Below are positions 19,748 to 29,100 of a DNA stretch of 32,061 bases, in pieces. The notes below the pieces were generated by a model. It ran no database searches. It worked only from the letters and a program-made list of their open reading frames with translations, and was not told the DNA's origin. This stretch comes from Bacteroidota bacterium (lineage in GTDB: Bacteria > Bacteroidota > Bacteroidia > Cytophagales > Cyclobacteriaceae). The stretch's first letter is position 1. The number at the start of each line of letters is the position of its first letter. The position numbers and the translations under genes were made by a program. Location: contig JAQCJI010000023.1 of NCBI GenBank assembly GCA_027593175.1, forward strand, positions 1-32,061, given 5' to 3'.

Positions 19748-19820
19748 GAATAGAAAAGTTAGGCCTCAGTAGGGGCAACACAAAAGAAGAAAAAAAGAAG
19801 GAAAATCCTCTCAAAAGGGA

Positions 19821-19828
19821 TAATTTTG
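19821..19828 (+). promoter_or_regulatory. Predicted -7 element for the M20 dipeptidase gene
   Basis: TAATTTTG matches TAnnTTTG and ends 29 bp before the ATG at 19858. No good -33 box is visible in the A-rich sequence upstream, so support is partial. Confidence 0.45.
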
Positions 19829-19857
19829 AGACGATTTAACCCCTAAGACTTTTGTCT

Positions 19858-21246
19858 ATGTCAGTAGCTGCCTACCTCGAAAAAAATAAAGACCGCTTTT
19901 TACAGGAGCTTTTCGATCTCCTGCGCATCCCATCGGTAAGTGCCGACCCCAAGTTCAAACTGGATGTGATCGCTGCAGCCAATTTTGTTAAAACCTCCTT
20001 AGAAAAAGCGGGGGCAGACCTTGTGGAAATCTGTGAAACGGCTGGCTATCCCATCGTCTATGGGAAGAAAATTATTGACCCAGCGCTCCCTACGGTTCTG
20101 GTCTATGGCCATTACGACGTGCAGCCCGCAGATCCCTACGAACTATGGGATTCGCCCCCATTTGAGCCTGTGCTTAAAAAGACAACCATCCATCCGGAAG
20201 GAGCCATTTTTGCGCGCGGCGCGGCAGATGACAAAGGACAATTTTACATGCATATCAAGGCTTTCGAAGCCATGATGGCTACCAATGCTCTTCCTTGCAA
20301 TGTCAAATTTATGATTGAAGGAGAGGAAGAGATCGGCTCAGACAACCTAGACACCTTTGTACTGGCCAACAAGGAGCGCTTGCGGGCCGATGTCATCTTG
20401 ATTTCCGATACCCACATGATTGGCATGAAAAATCCTTCCATAACAGTTGGCTTAAGGGGCTTGGCCTACATGGAGGTGGAGGTGACAAGCTCCAACCGAG
20501 ACCTACACTCTGGCACCTATGGTGGAGCGGTGGCCAACCCGATCAATGTGCTTTGCGAGATGATCGCTTCCCTCAAGGACGAGAACGAGTACATCACCAT
20601 CCCTGGTTTTTACGAAAAGGTACAGCAACTGAGTGCTGCTCAGCGTCAGCGCCTCAACGAGGCTCCTTTCGATCTTTCTGAGTACAAGGGCAAACTAGAT
20701 ATACAGGAGGTTCGTGGAGAAAAAGGCTACACCACCATTGAGCGCATTGGCATACGCCCCACTCTTGATGTCAACGGCATCTGGGGAGGCTACACTGGCG
20801 AAGGAGCAAAAACAGTACTGCCTTCCAAGGCATACGCTAAGATTTCTATGCGCTTGGTGCCCGATCAGGACTGGCACGAAATTGCAGCCCTCTTTGAAAC
20901 ACACATCAAAGCCATTGCTCCTGCCTCTGTTACCGTCAAGGTAAAAGCCCATCATGGAGGGGCTCCTGCAGTAGTATCAGACTCCTCTTTAGGCTACCAA
21001 GCGGCTGAGGCGGCCATGGAAGAAACCTTTGGTAAACGGCCTATTCCTACACGCGAGGGAGGCTCAATTCCTATTGTTGCCCTGTTCCAAAAGGAACTGG
21101 GTTCGGACCCAATTCTCTTTGGCTTTGGTCTGGACACGGACGCTCTCCATTCTCCCAACGAGCACTATGGGGTGAAAAACTACCTCATTGGCATCGAGAC
21201 CATCGCCGCGTTTTTTAGACACTTTAGCGCCGCTTATGAAAGGTAA
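19858..21246 (+). CDS. M20 family dipeptidase
   Basis: 462 aa from the ATG at 19858; a TTG two codons upstream is less likely. Metal and catalytic residues of the M20 family are visible: His85 and Asp87 in YGHYDVQPADP, Asp124 in ARGAADDKG, catalytic Glu156 with Glu157 in EGEEEIGS, Asp184 in ISDTHM, and a late His in LDTDALHSPNEHY. The lid/dimerisation domain lies between about 200 and 390 and includes VTSSNRDLHSGTYGG. This is the carnosinase-like/ArgE-DapE-type dipeptidase branch, without a signal peptide, so cytosolic. It would finish peptides released by the exported peptidases. DsbD follows 74 bp later on the same strand. Confidence 0.93.
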   Translation: MSVAAYLEKNKDRFLQELFDLLRIPSVSADPKFKLDVIAAANFVKTSLEKAGADLVEICETAGYPIVYGKKIIDPALPTVLVYGHYDVQPADPYELWDSPPFEPVLKKTTIHPEGAIFARGAADDKGQFYMHIKAFEAMMATNALPCNVKFMIEGEEEIGSDNLDTFVLANKERLRADVILISDTHMIGMKNPSITVGLRGLAYMEVEVTSSNRDLHSGTYGGAVANPINVLCEMIASLKDENEYITIPGFYEKVQQLSAAQRQRLNEAPFDLSEYKGKLDIQEVRGEKGYTTIERIGIRPTLDVNGIWGGYTGEGAKTVLPSKAYAKISMRLVPDQDWHEIAALFETHIKAIAPASVTVKVKAHHGGAPAVVSDSSLGYQAAEAAMEETFGKRPIPTREGGSIPIVALFQKELGSDPILFGFGLDTDALHSPNEHYGVKNYLIGIETIAAFFRHFSAAYER

Positions 21247-21320
21247 ATTTCCTTTTCCTCCAGACTTCAGAGAAACTTTCACTTTCTCTTTTGTGTTTCC
21301 ATAGGTAACCCCCCCTTTTC

Positions 21321-23402
21321 ATGTACATATTTCCAAAAAATAGCCCTCTGTTCCTCCTACTTTTCCTCTTGCTCCTGAGTCCCTTGGCACAGGCTCAGCT
21401 GGTCAAGCCCCCTGTTTGGAACATTCGACTAGAGAGCAAAGAGTTGAAAGTGGGCAAGCGGGCCACCTTGGTGATGGAAGCTCAAATCCCCTTGGGCTGG
21501 TATGTGTATTCCAATGATTTTGACAAAAACCTCGGCCCCCTACTGACCGAATTTATTCCTTCTAGCTCTTCTGATTTTTCTCTTACAGGGAAACTAATCG
21601 CCATCCAACCCAAAAAGAAATACGACGAGGTGTGGAAAGGGGAAATCACTTATTTTATAGGAAAGGGTCGCTTTGAGCAGCCGATCACCCTGCTGAGCAC
21701 CACGGGGGTAGTTAAAGGTTCGCTCGAGTACCAAATGTGCTCAGATTTGACGGGACAGTGTATTAACTACGAACAGGAGATCGAGGTAAAATTTGCAGCC
21801 AAAGCCTCCCCCATCGTACCACTAGAAGCCAATCCAGCTCAGAAATCGGATAGCTCCACCACTGGAGTTTCGACTTTGGAAAACCCTGCCCTTGAGGAAA
21901 GTGCTGACTCCGCCAAGGGAACGGAAAATCAGGAGCAGGAACCTACTCCATTTACGGATGCCGCCGATTCGGAATCCCTCTTAGGCTTTATGGTGCTCGC
22001 CTTTTTGGCTGGCCTCGCAGCACTGGTGACGCCCTGCGTGTTTCCCATGATCCCGATGACCGTAAGTTTCTTTACGGGAAAAGCTAAAAACCGGTCTGAG
22101 GGGATACGGAAGGCCTTCATTTATGGCATCTCCATCATCGTCATTTACACGGTAGCTGGCACTGCCGTAGCAGCAATCCAAGGGCCTGAATTTGCGAATT
22201 GGCTTGCCACGCATTGGGCCCCCAATGTGTTCTTCTTCGCCATTTTTGTGGTCTTTGCCTTGGCCTTTTTGGGAATGTTTGAACTGACCCTGCCCTCGAG
22301 CTTTGTCAACAAAATAGATGCAAAAGCCGAAAAAGGAGGCCTGGGTGGGGTATTCTTTATGGCCTTTACCCTCGTGCTCGTTTCTTTTTCTTGCACTGGC
22401 CCTATTGTAGGCTCAATTTTGATTTCCTCAGCAGGAGGAGAGCTTATCAAACCCGTATTGGGTATGTTTTCCTTTGGCTTGGCCTTTGCCATTCCTTTTA
22501 CCCTATTTGCCATCTTCCCCGAATGGATGCAGCGCCTTCCAAAATCTGGGGGCTGGTTGAATACAGTCAAAGTAGTATTGGGCTTTTTGGAGCTTGCCTT
22601 AGCATTCAAATTTCTATCCATCGCCGATCTAGTATACCATTGGGGTATCTTGGACAGAGATATCTTCCTAGCCATTTGGATTGTGATCTTCTCTGCCTTG
22701 GGCCTCTACCTGCTGGGCAAACTTCGGCTCCCCCACGACGCCAAACTAAAGCATATAGGTGTTGCCCGTTTACTCCTAGCTTTGGTAACCTTTACTTTTG
22801 TGGTTTACATGATTCCAGGGCTTTGGGGAGCTCCCCTGAAGGCCCTTAGCGGCTACTTGCCTCCGATCACTACGCAGCAGTTTAGCCTACAAGGAAATCC
22901 TCAAGAAGCCGAAGCTACGCCCTCAGAGGTGGTTCTCTACGGAGATCTGCTCAAAATTCCACACGGCATCCCAGGCTATTTTGACTACAAACAAGCACTA
23001 GCTGCTGCCAAGCGGGAAGGAAAACCACTGCTAATTGACTTCACAGGGCATGGCTGTGTGAATTGTCGCAAGATGGAGGAAAATGTATGGGAAGATCCTC
23101 AGGTAATGAAGCGCTTGAAAAAGGACTTTGTGATGGTGGCTCTGTACATCGACGAGCGACTCGAACTTCCAGAAAGCAAGTGGTACACCTCCAGCTACGA
23201 TGGCAAAGAGAAAAAAACTCTTGGCAAGCAAAATGCTGACTTCCAGATTACCCGTTTTAAAAACAATGCGCAGCCCTACTACGTCATTCTGGATCACCAG
23301 GAAAAGCTTCTAGCCAGTCCTAGAGGGTATGATACCAACATTGCTGCATTTGTTGCGTTTTTGGATGGGGCATCTACCGAATTCCGTTCTAGACAGAAGT
23401 AA
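21321..23402 (+). CDS. dsbD: DsbD-type thiol:disulfide interchange protein
   Basis: 693 aa. A signal peptide (about 1-25) leads into an N-terminal immunoglobulin-like DsbD-alpha domain with Cys140 and Cys147 in MCSDLTGQC. A low-complexity Ser/Glu/Pro linker (about 165-215) follows. The eight-helix membrane domain carries the redox pair Cys239 (TPCVFPMIPM) and Cys358 (SFSCTGPIVG). The C-terminal thioredoxin-like gamma domain has GHGCVNC with Cys579 and Cys582. All six redox cysteines are present, so electrons can pass from cytosolic thioredoxin to periplasmic acceptors. The stop codon directly abuts the RES relic on the other strand. Fused three-domain architecture is usual for Bacteroidota. 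Confidence 0.95.
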   Translation: MYIFPKNSPLFLLLFLLLLSPLAQAQLVKPPVWNIRLESKELKVGKRATLVMEAQIPLGWYVYSNDFDKNLGPLLTEFIPSSSSDFSLTGKLIAIQPKKKYDEVWKGEITYFIGKGRFEQPITLLSTTGVVKGSLEYQMCSDLTGQCINYEQEIEVKFAAKASPIVPLEANPAQKSDSSTTGVSTLENPALEESADSAKGTENQEQEPTPFTDAADSESLLGFMVLAFLAGLAALVTPCVFPMIPMTVSFFTGKAKNRSEGIRKAFIYGISIIVIYTVAGTAVAAIQGPEFANWLATHWAPNVFFFAIFVVFALAFLGMFELTLPSSFVNKIDAKAEKGGLGGVFFMAFTLVLVSFSCTGPIVGSILISSAGGELIKPVLGMFSFGLAFAIPFTLFAIFPEWMQRLPKSGGWLNTVKVVLGFLELALAFKFLSIADLVYHWGILDRDIFLAIWIVIFSALGLYLLGKLRLPHDAKLKHIGVARLLLALVTFTFVVYMIPGLWGAPLKALSGYLPPITTQQFSLQGNPQEAEATPSEVVLYGDLLKIPHGIPGYFDYKQALAAAKREGKPLLIDFTGHGCVNCRKMEENVWEDPQVMKRLKKDFVMVALYIDERLELPESKWYTSSYDGKEKKTLGKQNADFQITRFKNNAQPYYVILDHQEKLLASPRGYDTNIAAFVAFLDGASTEFRSRQK

Positions 23403-23642
23403 TCAAGAACCAAAAAATCGCGAATCAAAGTGAAAATCCACCTTGCTCTGGAGTTTAATCGCTTCAAAATCCGGATGCGCGGGATTTATCCAAAAGTTGA
23501 AGTCTCTAGAAGCCACCGCAGAAAGTCCTTTTAGGACACAGACTTAATTTTCCTAAACAGAGGTGTCTCCTATCTGTTGCGTAACCAATAGATATGGGAA
23601 ACTAGCCCATCTTATCGGCAAATCCCTAATCTCAATTGTTTT
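23403..23642 (-). pseudogene. Decayed C-terminal half of a RES-domain (toxin-type) gene
   Basis: The 240 bp between the dsbD stop and the nuclease stop read as 80 consecutive minus-strand codons in a single frame. They match the conserved C-terminal pattern of RES-domain proteins: IRDLPIRW, TQQIGD, VLKGLSAV, FNFWINPAHPDF and FHFDSRFFGS, then a TGA at 23405-23403. Two in-frame nonsense codons (TAG at 23555-23553 and TAA at 23546-23544) fall where family members continue without a gap. The N-terminal half, with the catalytic Arg and Tyr, and a start codon are missing. Intact RES proteins are NAD-consuming toxins paired with Xre/MbcA-type antitoxins; no antitoxin is seen. The family match is by eye. 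Confidence 0.82.
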
Positions 23643-24416
23643 TTACGGATAAATCTCTTCAAGGACTTGAGCCAATCGAACACTTGCAGCAATCAATCGC
23701 TCTTCAGCAATACTAAAATTCTGGTAAAGATATGGGTAGCTGATCTTCTTGTTTTCCGGCAAATCGTAAACACGAGATCTGTAGCTTACGGCCTCTTTGA
23801 GCCAATCCTGAATGCTTCCTGCTCGGTAGGAGGCCCTCATCTGAGGAGTCAGACGGCGGTACAATTCTACTCCCAATTCGGTATAACTCATGCCTTGTCG
23901 ATCAATCATACCACTATCCCAGAGCGCGTGAAGATTGGTAGGTTGACCAAAAAATTCAATCCTGACATCGTTCCCTCCTCTGTCTGTCCCTGTCCCCACA
24001 TGCAGGGGCTGGTGAATATCCTCCACCATGTGAATGAGCATCTTTAATTTTTCGACTTCAGTTTTGGGATCAAGCCCTCCTGCCTTAAGTTCGGCTTTAA
24101 TTCGCTGAATGGCCTCGTAGGCATCCCCAGTTTTTTCCTGAGTGCTGGAATCGTACTCTCCATTTTTACTGTTCAGATAATGCCAAGTCGTGGCATAATC
24201 GTAACTTTTATCGGAGCGGATGTCATCCATCCAAGTACCGCTTTTGCTCAAGGAAATTGGATACAGCAGGCTGTCCACTTTTTTTCGGGTGGATTTTTTA
24301 AGCTGCTTCTCTGCCATCAATCCAATCAGGTAGTGTCCCAATTGTCCCCAAGCAAAGGCTTTAGAAGCCCCAAATGTAAGCAAAAGGGTGAGGGTAAGCG
24401 TACAGATTCTTTTCAT
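23643..24416 (-). CDS. Secreted S1/P1 family nuclease
   Basis: 257 aa with a signal peptide ending FAFA-W. The mature N-terminus would be Trp23, as required in this family because its amino group binds zinc. Other trinuclear-zinc ligands are in place: His28 in WGQLGH, Asp64 in TWMDDIR, His79 in WHYLN, His129/Asp133/His139 in HMVEDIHQPLH, and His163/Asp167 in NLHALWD. It is thus a predicted active periplasmic or extracellular single-strand nuclease/3'-nucleotidase that would supply nucleotides and phosphate. The stop is immediately followed by the RES relic, so this gene now occupies the site where the RES N-terminus should lie. Confidence 0.93.
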   Translation of the reverse strand: MKRICTLTLTLLLTFGASKAFAWGQLGHYLIGLMAEKQLKKSTRKKVDSLLYPISLSKSGTWMDDIRSDKSYDYATTWHYLNSKNGEYDSSTQEKTGDAYEAIQRIKAELKAGGLDPKTEVEKLKMLIHMVEDIHQPLHVGTGTDRGGNDVRIEFFGQPTNLHALWDSGMIDRQGMSYTELGVELYRRLTPQMRASYRAGSIQDWLKEAVSYRSRVYDLPENKKISYPYLYQNFSIAEERLIAASVRLAQVLEEIYP

Positions 24417-24438
24417 AAGAAGGGATCAAAAATGGGTT

Positions 24439-25629
24439 TTAGGTAGACGCCAGTTCGGATACCGCTAGCCAGGCCATAAGCCCAGAGCCAATTTCCAAGG
24501 CTTCTTCTTCAATGTCAAAAGTAGAAGTATGCACGCCAGAGGTGATTCCTTGGGCTTCGTTGCGCGTACCCAATCGGTAAAAGCAGCCATCCACTTCTTG
24601 CGAAAAGAAGGAAAAGTCTTCGGCAGCCATCCAAATATCTAGGTCGAGCACATTCTCGGCGCCCAAGTAGTTGCGTGCTGCCTCGATGGATCGAGCAGTC
24701 AAGGCCGGCTCGTTTTTAAGAAAAGGATATCCTTTTCGGATTTCAAAATCGAGTTGGCCGCCCATGCCCTCTACAATTCCTTCGGCAATTTGACGCATTT
24801 TCTGGTGAGCCTTAGCTCTCCACGCCTCGTCTAGGGTACGAAAAGTGCCTTGGATTTTAACCTCGTTGGGAATAATGTTGGTTGCGCCTAAGGCCTCCAC
24901 CCGTCCAAAGGATAGTACAGAAGGAATTTTAGGATTCGCAACACGGCTGACGATCTGCTGTAAAGCAACCAAAAGGTGGGCTGAAATCAAGACTGGGTCA
25001 ATGAAAGTTTCAGGCATGGCCCCATGACCGCCCTTTCCTTTAATAGTCAGGTACAGTTCATCCGTACTTGCCATATACAGCCCCGAGCGAAAGCCTACCT
25101 TACCGGAAGGAATCATCGGCATCACATGCTGCCCGAGAATTGCGTTTGGACGGGGATTTTCAAGCACTTTATCTTGTATCATCAGGGAAGCTCCACCTGG
25201 AATGCGTTCTTCTCCAGGCTGAAAAATTAGTTTGATCGTCCCCTCAAATTGGTCTCTAACTTCGTGCAAGATTTTAGCAGCTCCCAATAGCGCTGCCGTA
25301 TGGGCATCATGGCCACAGGCATGCATGACTCCTAGATTCTGAGATTTATAGGGCACCTCATTGGCTTCAAAGATGGGTAAAGCATCCATATCGGCACGCA
25401 GAGCAACTACCTTTTTATCGGGGTTTTTCCCCTTGATCAGTGCAGACCAACCTGTGGTCGCTTTGGATTCGATCTCGGTAATACCGATCTCTTTCAACTT
25501 TTCTGCTACAAAGGCTGCCGTTTGAAATTCTTTGAACGAAAGCTCCGGATGGCTATGGAGATGACGACGGAGGGCAATGACCTCCTGCTTGTAGGCTTGT
25601 GCCAGAGATTTAATTCTGTCCTTTAGCAT
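24439..25629 (-). CDS. M20D family amidohydrolase (N-acyl amino acid/IAA-amino acid hydrolase-like)
   Basis: 396 aa, cytosolic, no signal peptide. Opening residues LRRHLHSHPELSFKEFQTA are typical of the family. Metal and catalytic residues are visible: Cys105 and His107 in MHACGHDAHTA, Glu140-Glu141 in FQPGEE, and His168 in LGQHV. The satellite domain includes KGKGGHGAMPE. It resembles hippurate hydrolase, N-acetyl-L,L-diaminopimelate deacetylase and IAA-amino acid hydrolases, which cannot be told apart here. Its ATG overlaps the end of the SPOR lipoprotein gene by 20 nt, so the two are probably translated from one message. Only 22 bp separates its stop from the nuclease start downstream. Confidence 0.92.
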   Translation of the reverse strand: MLKDRIKSLAQAYKQEVIALRRHLHSHPELSFKEFQTAAFVAEKLKEIGITEIESKATTGWSALIKGKNPDKKVVALRADMDALPIFEANEVPYKSQNLGVMHACGHDAHTAALLGAAKILHEVRDQFEGTIKLIFQPGEERIPGGASLMIQDKVLENPRPNAILGQHVMPMIPSGKVGFRSGLYMASTDELYLTIKGKGGHGAMPETFIDPVLISAHLLVALQQIVSRVANPKIPSVLSFGRVEALGATNIIPNEVKIQGTFRTLDEAWRAKAHQKMRQIAEGIVEGMGGQLDFEIRKGYPFLKNEPALTARSIEAARNYLGAENVLDLDIWMAAEDFSFFSQEVDGCFYRLGTRNEAQGITSGVHTSTFDIEEEALEIGSGLMAWLAVSELAST

Positions 25630-26152
25630 TGGAGGAGTTGGATATCGTGTACTCTTTCCTTAAAAACTGATCTTGGATTATTCGTGACGCCGGAAATTGA
25701 GTCTTCAACCGGTAATAAGTGGGTTGGGCTTCAATTTTAAACCCATAGCTTCCCACTTTCACTAGATAGCGAGGCTGCTGGTATTGCATCTCAGGACTGA
25801 ATTCTGGAAATAAAAGCGAAAGCGCATCTTTGGTCTTAAAGGCTTCGTTTCGGTCTACCCCCGAATATACGAGCACCGTAAACCCGCTGTAATAGGGTTC
25901 CGTCTTCGCTTTTTCGTAATTCTTGCTTATTCGTTGCGCAAGCACTTGATCCACCGCTTGGGAAGAGGAGGGCAAGGATGGGGTCACCTCCTGCAAGGCC
26001 TGCTTGTAATCAGGAAAGTCAGGAAGTCTTTCGTTCAGATTTTCTTGGTACTTAGAATAGTCTACTTCCACCGCTTGCGGAAGCCCTATACTGGTTTTAC
26101 AGGACCAAAAAAGGAGTACGATACCAAAGATCCAAAAATTTTTCATGGGCAT
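25610..26152 (-). CDS. SPOR-domain lipoprotein
   Basis: 180 aa from the ATG at 26152 (or 178 aa from 26146). The N-terminus MPMKNFWIFGIVLLFWSC is a lipoprotein signal with Cys18 as the lipidated residue. The middle (about 25-85) is a polar linker. From about residue 90, GFTVLVYSGVDRNEAFKTKDAL through YLVKVGSYGFKIEAQPTYYRLK to the end is a SPOR domain, which binds denuded glycan strands of peptidoglycan. Its start codon overlaps the secA stop as TGATG, suggesting translational coupling. It is probably anchored in the outer membrane. The cell-division link is by family only. Confidence 0.85.
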   Translation of the reverse strand: MPMKNFWIFGIVLLFWSCKTSIGLPQAVEVDYSKYQENLNERLPDFPDYKQALQEVTPSLPSSSQAVDQVLAQRISKNYEKAKTEPYYSGFTVLVYSGVDRNEAFKTKDALSLLFPEFSPEMQYQQPRYLVKVGSYGFKIEAQPTYYRLKTQFPASRIIQDQFLRKEYTISNSSNAKGQN

Positions 26153-29100
26153 CAGCTTTCTATAACCACACAACTTCCCTTTACAATGTCTTGCTCGATA
26201 CTCTTATATTTAACATGCAATTTGGTGCTTCCATCCAGGTATTGCACCGAAACCTTATCGTTTCTCCCATAACCCTTTTCCGTCTTTCGGGGGGCAATAG
26301 GGGCTTGGGCTGGTCTACCTGCAGTAGCGGCAGCCAGTGCTGCACGATTGGCGCCTGGGTTGAGTGTATTCCCCACCTCTTCCTTGGAAACTTGCAACTT
26401 CGGCTCTGCTGCGCGTCGTGGCTGTGCTTGCTGCACCTGAGCAGGATCCTGCTTAGGAAGGTCTGCTCGGGTAAGGAAGGAAGTCATGTCTTCGTTTAGC
26501 TTGCCGATAAATCGTTTGAAGAGCTCAAAAGCCTCAAACTTGTAAATCAAGAGCGGATCTTTTTGTTCGTAAACTGCATTCTGAACAGACTGCTTTAGGT
26601 CATCCATATCCCGGAGGTGCTCCTTCCAATTTTGGTCAATAATAGCCAGAGAAACATTCTTTTCAATAGATCTGACTAGCTCCTGCCCATTGTTTTGAAG
26701 CGTTTTTTCTAGGTTACACACAACCCCAATTTGCTTGACCCCATCCGTGATCGGAACCATAATGTCTTTGACGGTACCGCCTCGCTCTTCCTGAACATTT
26801 TTGAAGACCGGAAGAGCCGTTTGGGTAATCTGCGCATTCTTCTTTTGGTAAAAGTCAAAAGCTAGTGCATAGAGCTCTTGGGTATGCTTCTGCAAATCCT
26901 TCGTTTTTAACTCTTCTGGGGTAACTGAAAAATCTATACCAAGTGTAGTGAAAACATTCATGCGCAAATTTTCTGCATCTGCTGTCGACTTACCCATTTC
27001 GATAAGGTTTTCACAGACATCGAATAAGATATTGAGAATATCAAGCTCCAAGCGATCCCCTTTCAGCGCATTTCTTCTACGCTTGTAAACCACCTCCCTC
27101 TGGGAGTTCATCACATCGTCATACTCGAGCAGGCGCTTCCGCGTACCAAAATTGTTTTCCTCCACCTTCTTCTGTGCCCGCTCAATGGATTTGGTGATCA
27201 TACTGTGTTGGATAACCTCTCCTTCTTCCAGGCCCATTCTGTCCATTAGTTTGGCAATACGGTCTGAACCGAAGAGACGCATCAAGCTATCCTCTAAGGA
27301 CACGAAAAACTGGGAGGAGCCCACGTCCCCTTGTCGGCCGGATCGGCCTCGAAGCTGTCTGTCCACGCGACGAGATTCGTGTCGCTCCGTACCGATGATA
27401 GCCAAACCTCCTGCCTTTCGGGATTCCGGAGTAAGCTTAATATCCGTACCTCTACCTGCCATATTGGTGGCGATGGTCACAGTTCCTGGCTTTCCTGCTT
27501 CAGCTACGATTTCCGCTTCACGGGCATGCTGTTTGGCATTCAATACCTGATGAGGGATTTTCTTCAGGGTCAGCATGCGACTCAGTACTTCAGAGATTTC
27601 TACCGAGGTAGTACCTACTAACACTGGCCTGCTCTGGGCCACGAGCTCATTGATTTCGTCTGTGACGGCATTAAACTTTTCCCGTACCGTTTTGTACACC
27701 TTGTCTTCACGGTCTTGGCGGATGATGTCTCTGTTGGTAGGGATGACCACCACATCCAACTTGTAGATTTCCCAAAATTCCCCTGCCTCTGTTTCTGCAG
27801 TACCCGTCATGCCTGCCAGCTTATGGTACATGCGGAAATAATTTTGGAGCGTGATGGTCGCATAAGTTTGCGTAGCATCCTCTACCTTCACATTTTCCTT
27901 GGCTTCAATCGCCTGGTGGAGTCCATCAGAGTAACGTCTGCCCTCCATCACACGGCCTGTTTGCTCGTCGACAATCTTCACCTTTCCATCCACAAGGATG
28001 TATTCGGTGTCGCGCTCAAACATGCAATAGGCCTTTAGTAGCTGGTTGACCGTGTGAATACGCTGGGCTTTGACGCCGTAGTCCTTGATCACCTCTTCCT
28101 TATGGACCAATTTTTCGGTGTCGTCCAAGGAGCTATTTTTGTCCAATTTGTCTAAAGCAATGCCAATATCTGGAAGAATAAAGAAGCTTGGGTCTTCGTT
28201 CTTGGAAGTCATGGTTTCAATGCCTCTATCTGTCAAATCAACGACGTTGGTCTTTTCGTCGATGGTAAACAAAAGCGGCTCGTCTGCCTCGGGCATATTG
28301 CGCTTGTTGTCTTGGAGGTAATGGTTCTCTGTTTTTTGAAGAATCACGCGAATTCCAGGTTCAGAGAGGTACTTGATCAAGGGTTTGTACTTAGGAATTC
28401 CTCGGTAGGCTCTAAATAGGGAGAGGCCTCCATCTTTGTCGTTACCATCGGCTATAGCTTTTTTTGCCGTTGTCAAAAATCCCTGCATCAACTTGCGTTG
28501 CTCATCTACTAAAGCCGCCACGCGGGGTTTAATATGGTCAAACTCGTGCACATCTCCTCTAGGCACTGGTCCAGAGATGATCAATGGGGTACGGGCGTCG
28601 TCAATCAAAACGGAGTCCACCTCATCGACCATGGCAAAGTGGTGCTTGCCTTGCACCAGGTCCTCGGCTTCTCGGGCCATATTATCTCGAAGGTAGTCGA
28701 AGCCAAACTCGTTGTTGGTGCCGTAGACAATGTCAGAGGCATAGGCTTTTTTTCGTTCGGGGGAGTTAGGCTGATACTTATCGATGCAGTCGACCGTAAG
28801 GCCATGAAATTCAAATATGGGCGCATTCCATTCGGAGTCACGCTTGGCCAAGTAGTCATTGACAGTAACCAAGTGAACACCTCTGCCAGATAGGGCATTG
28901 AGGAATGCAGGAAGGGTTGACACGAGGGTTTTTCCTTCCCCAGTCCCCATTTCGGAGATTTTTCCTTTGTGGAGAACCATGCCACCAATAAGCTGCACAT
29001 CGTAGTGCACCATGTCCCAAACCACTTCAGTGCCTGCTGCCAACCATTTGTTATGCCAAATGGCTTGATCTCCTTGTATCTGCACATTGGATTTGGTGGA

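Noticed and set aside
27152-27550. 132-codon open frame opposite secA
   Set aside because: A shadow of the secA reading frame; Ser/Arg/Pro-rich without any motif.
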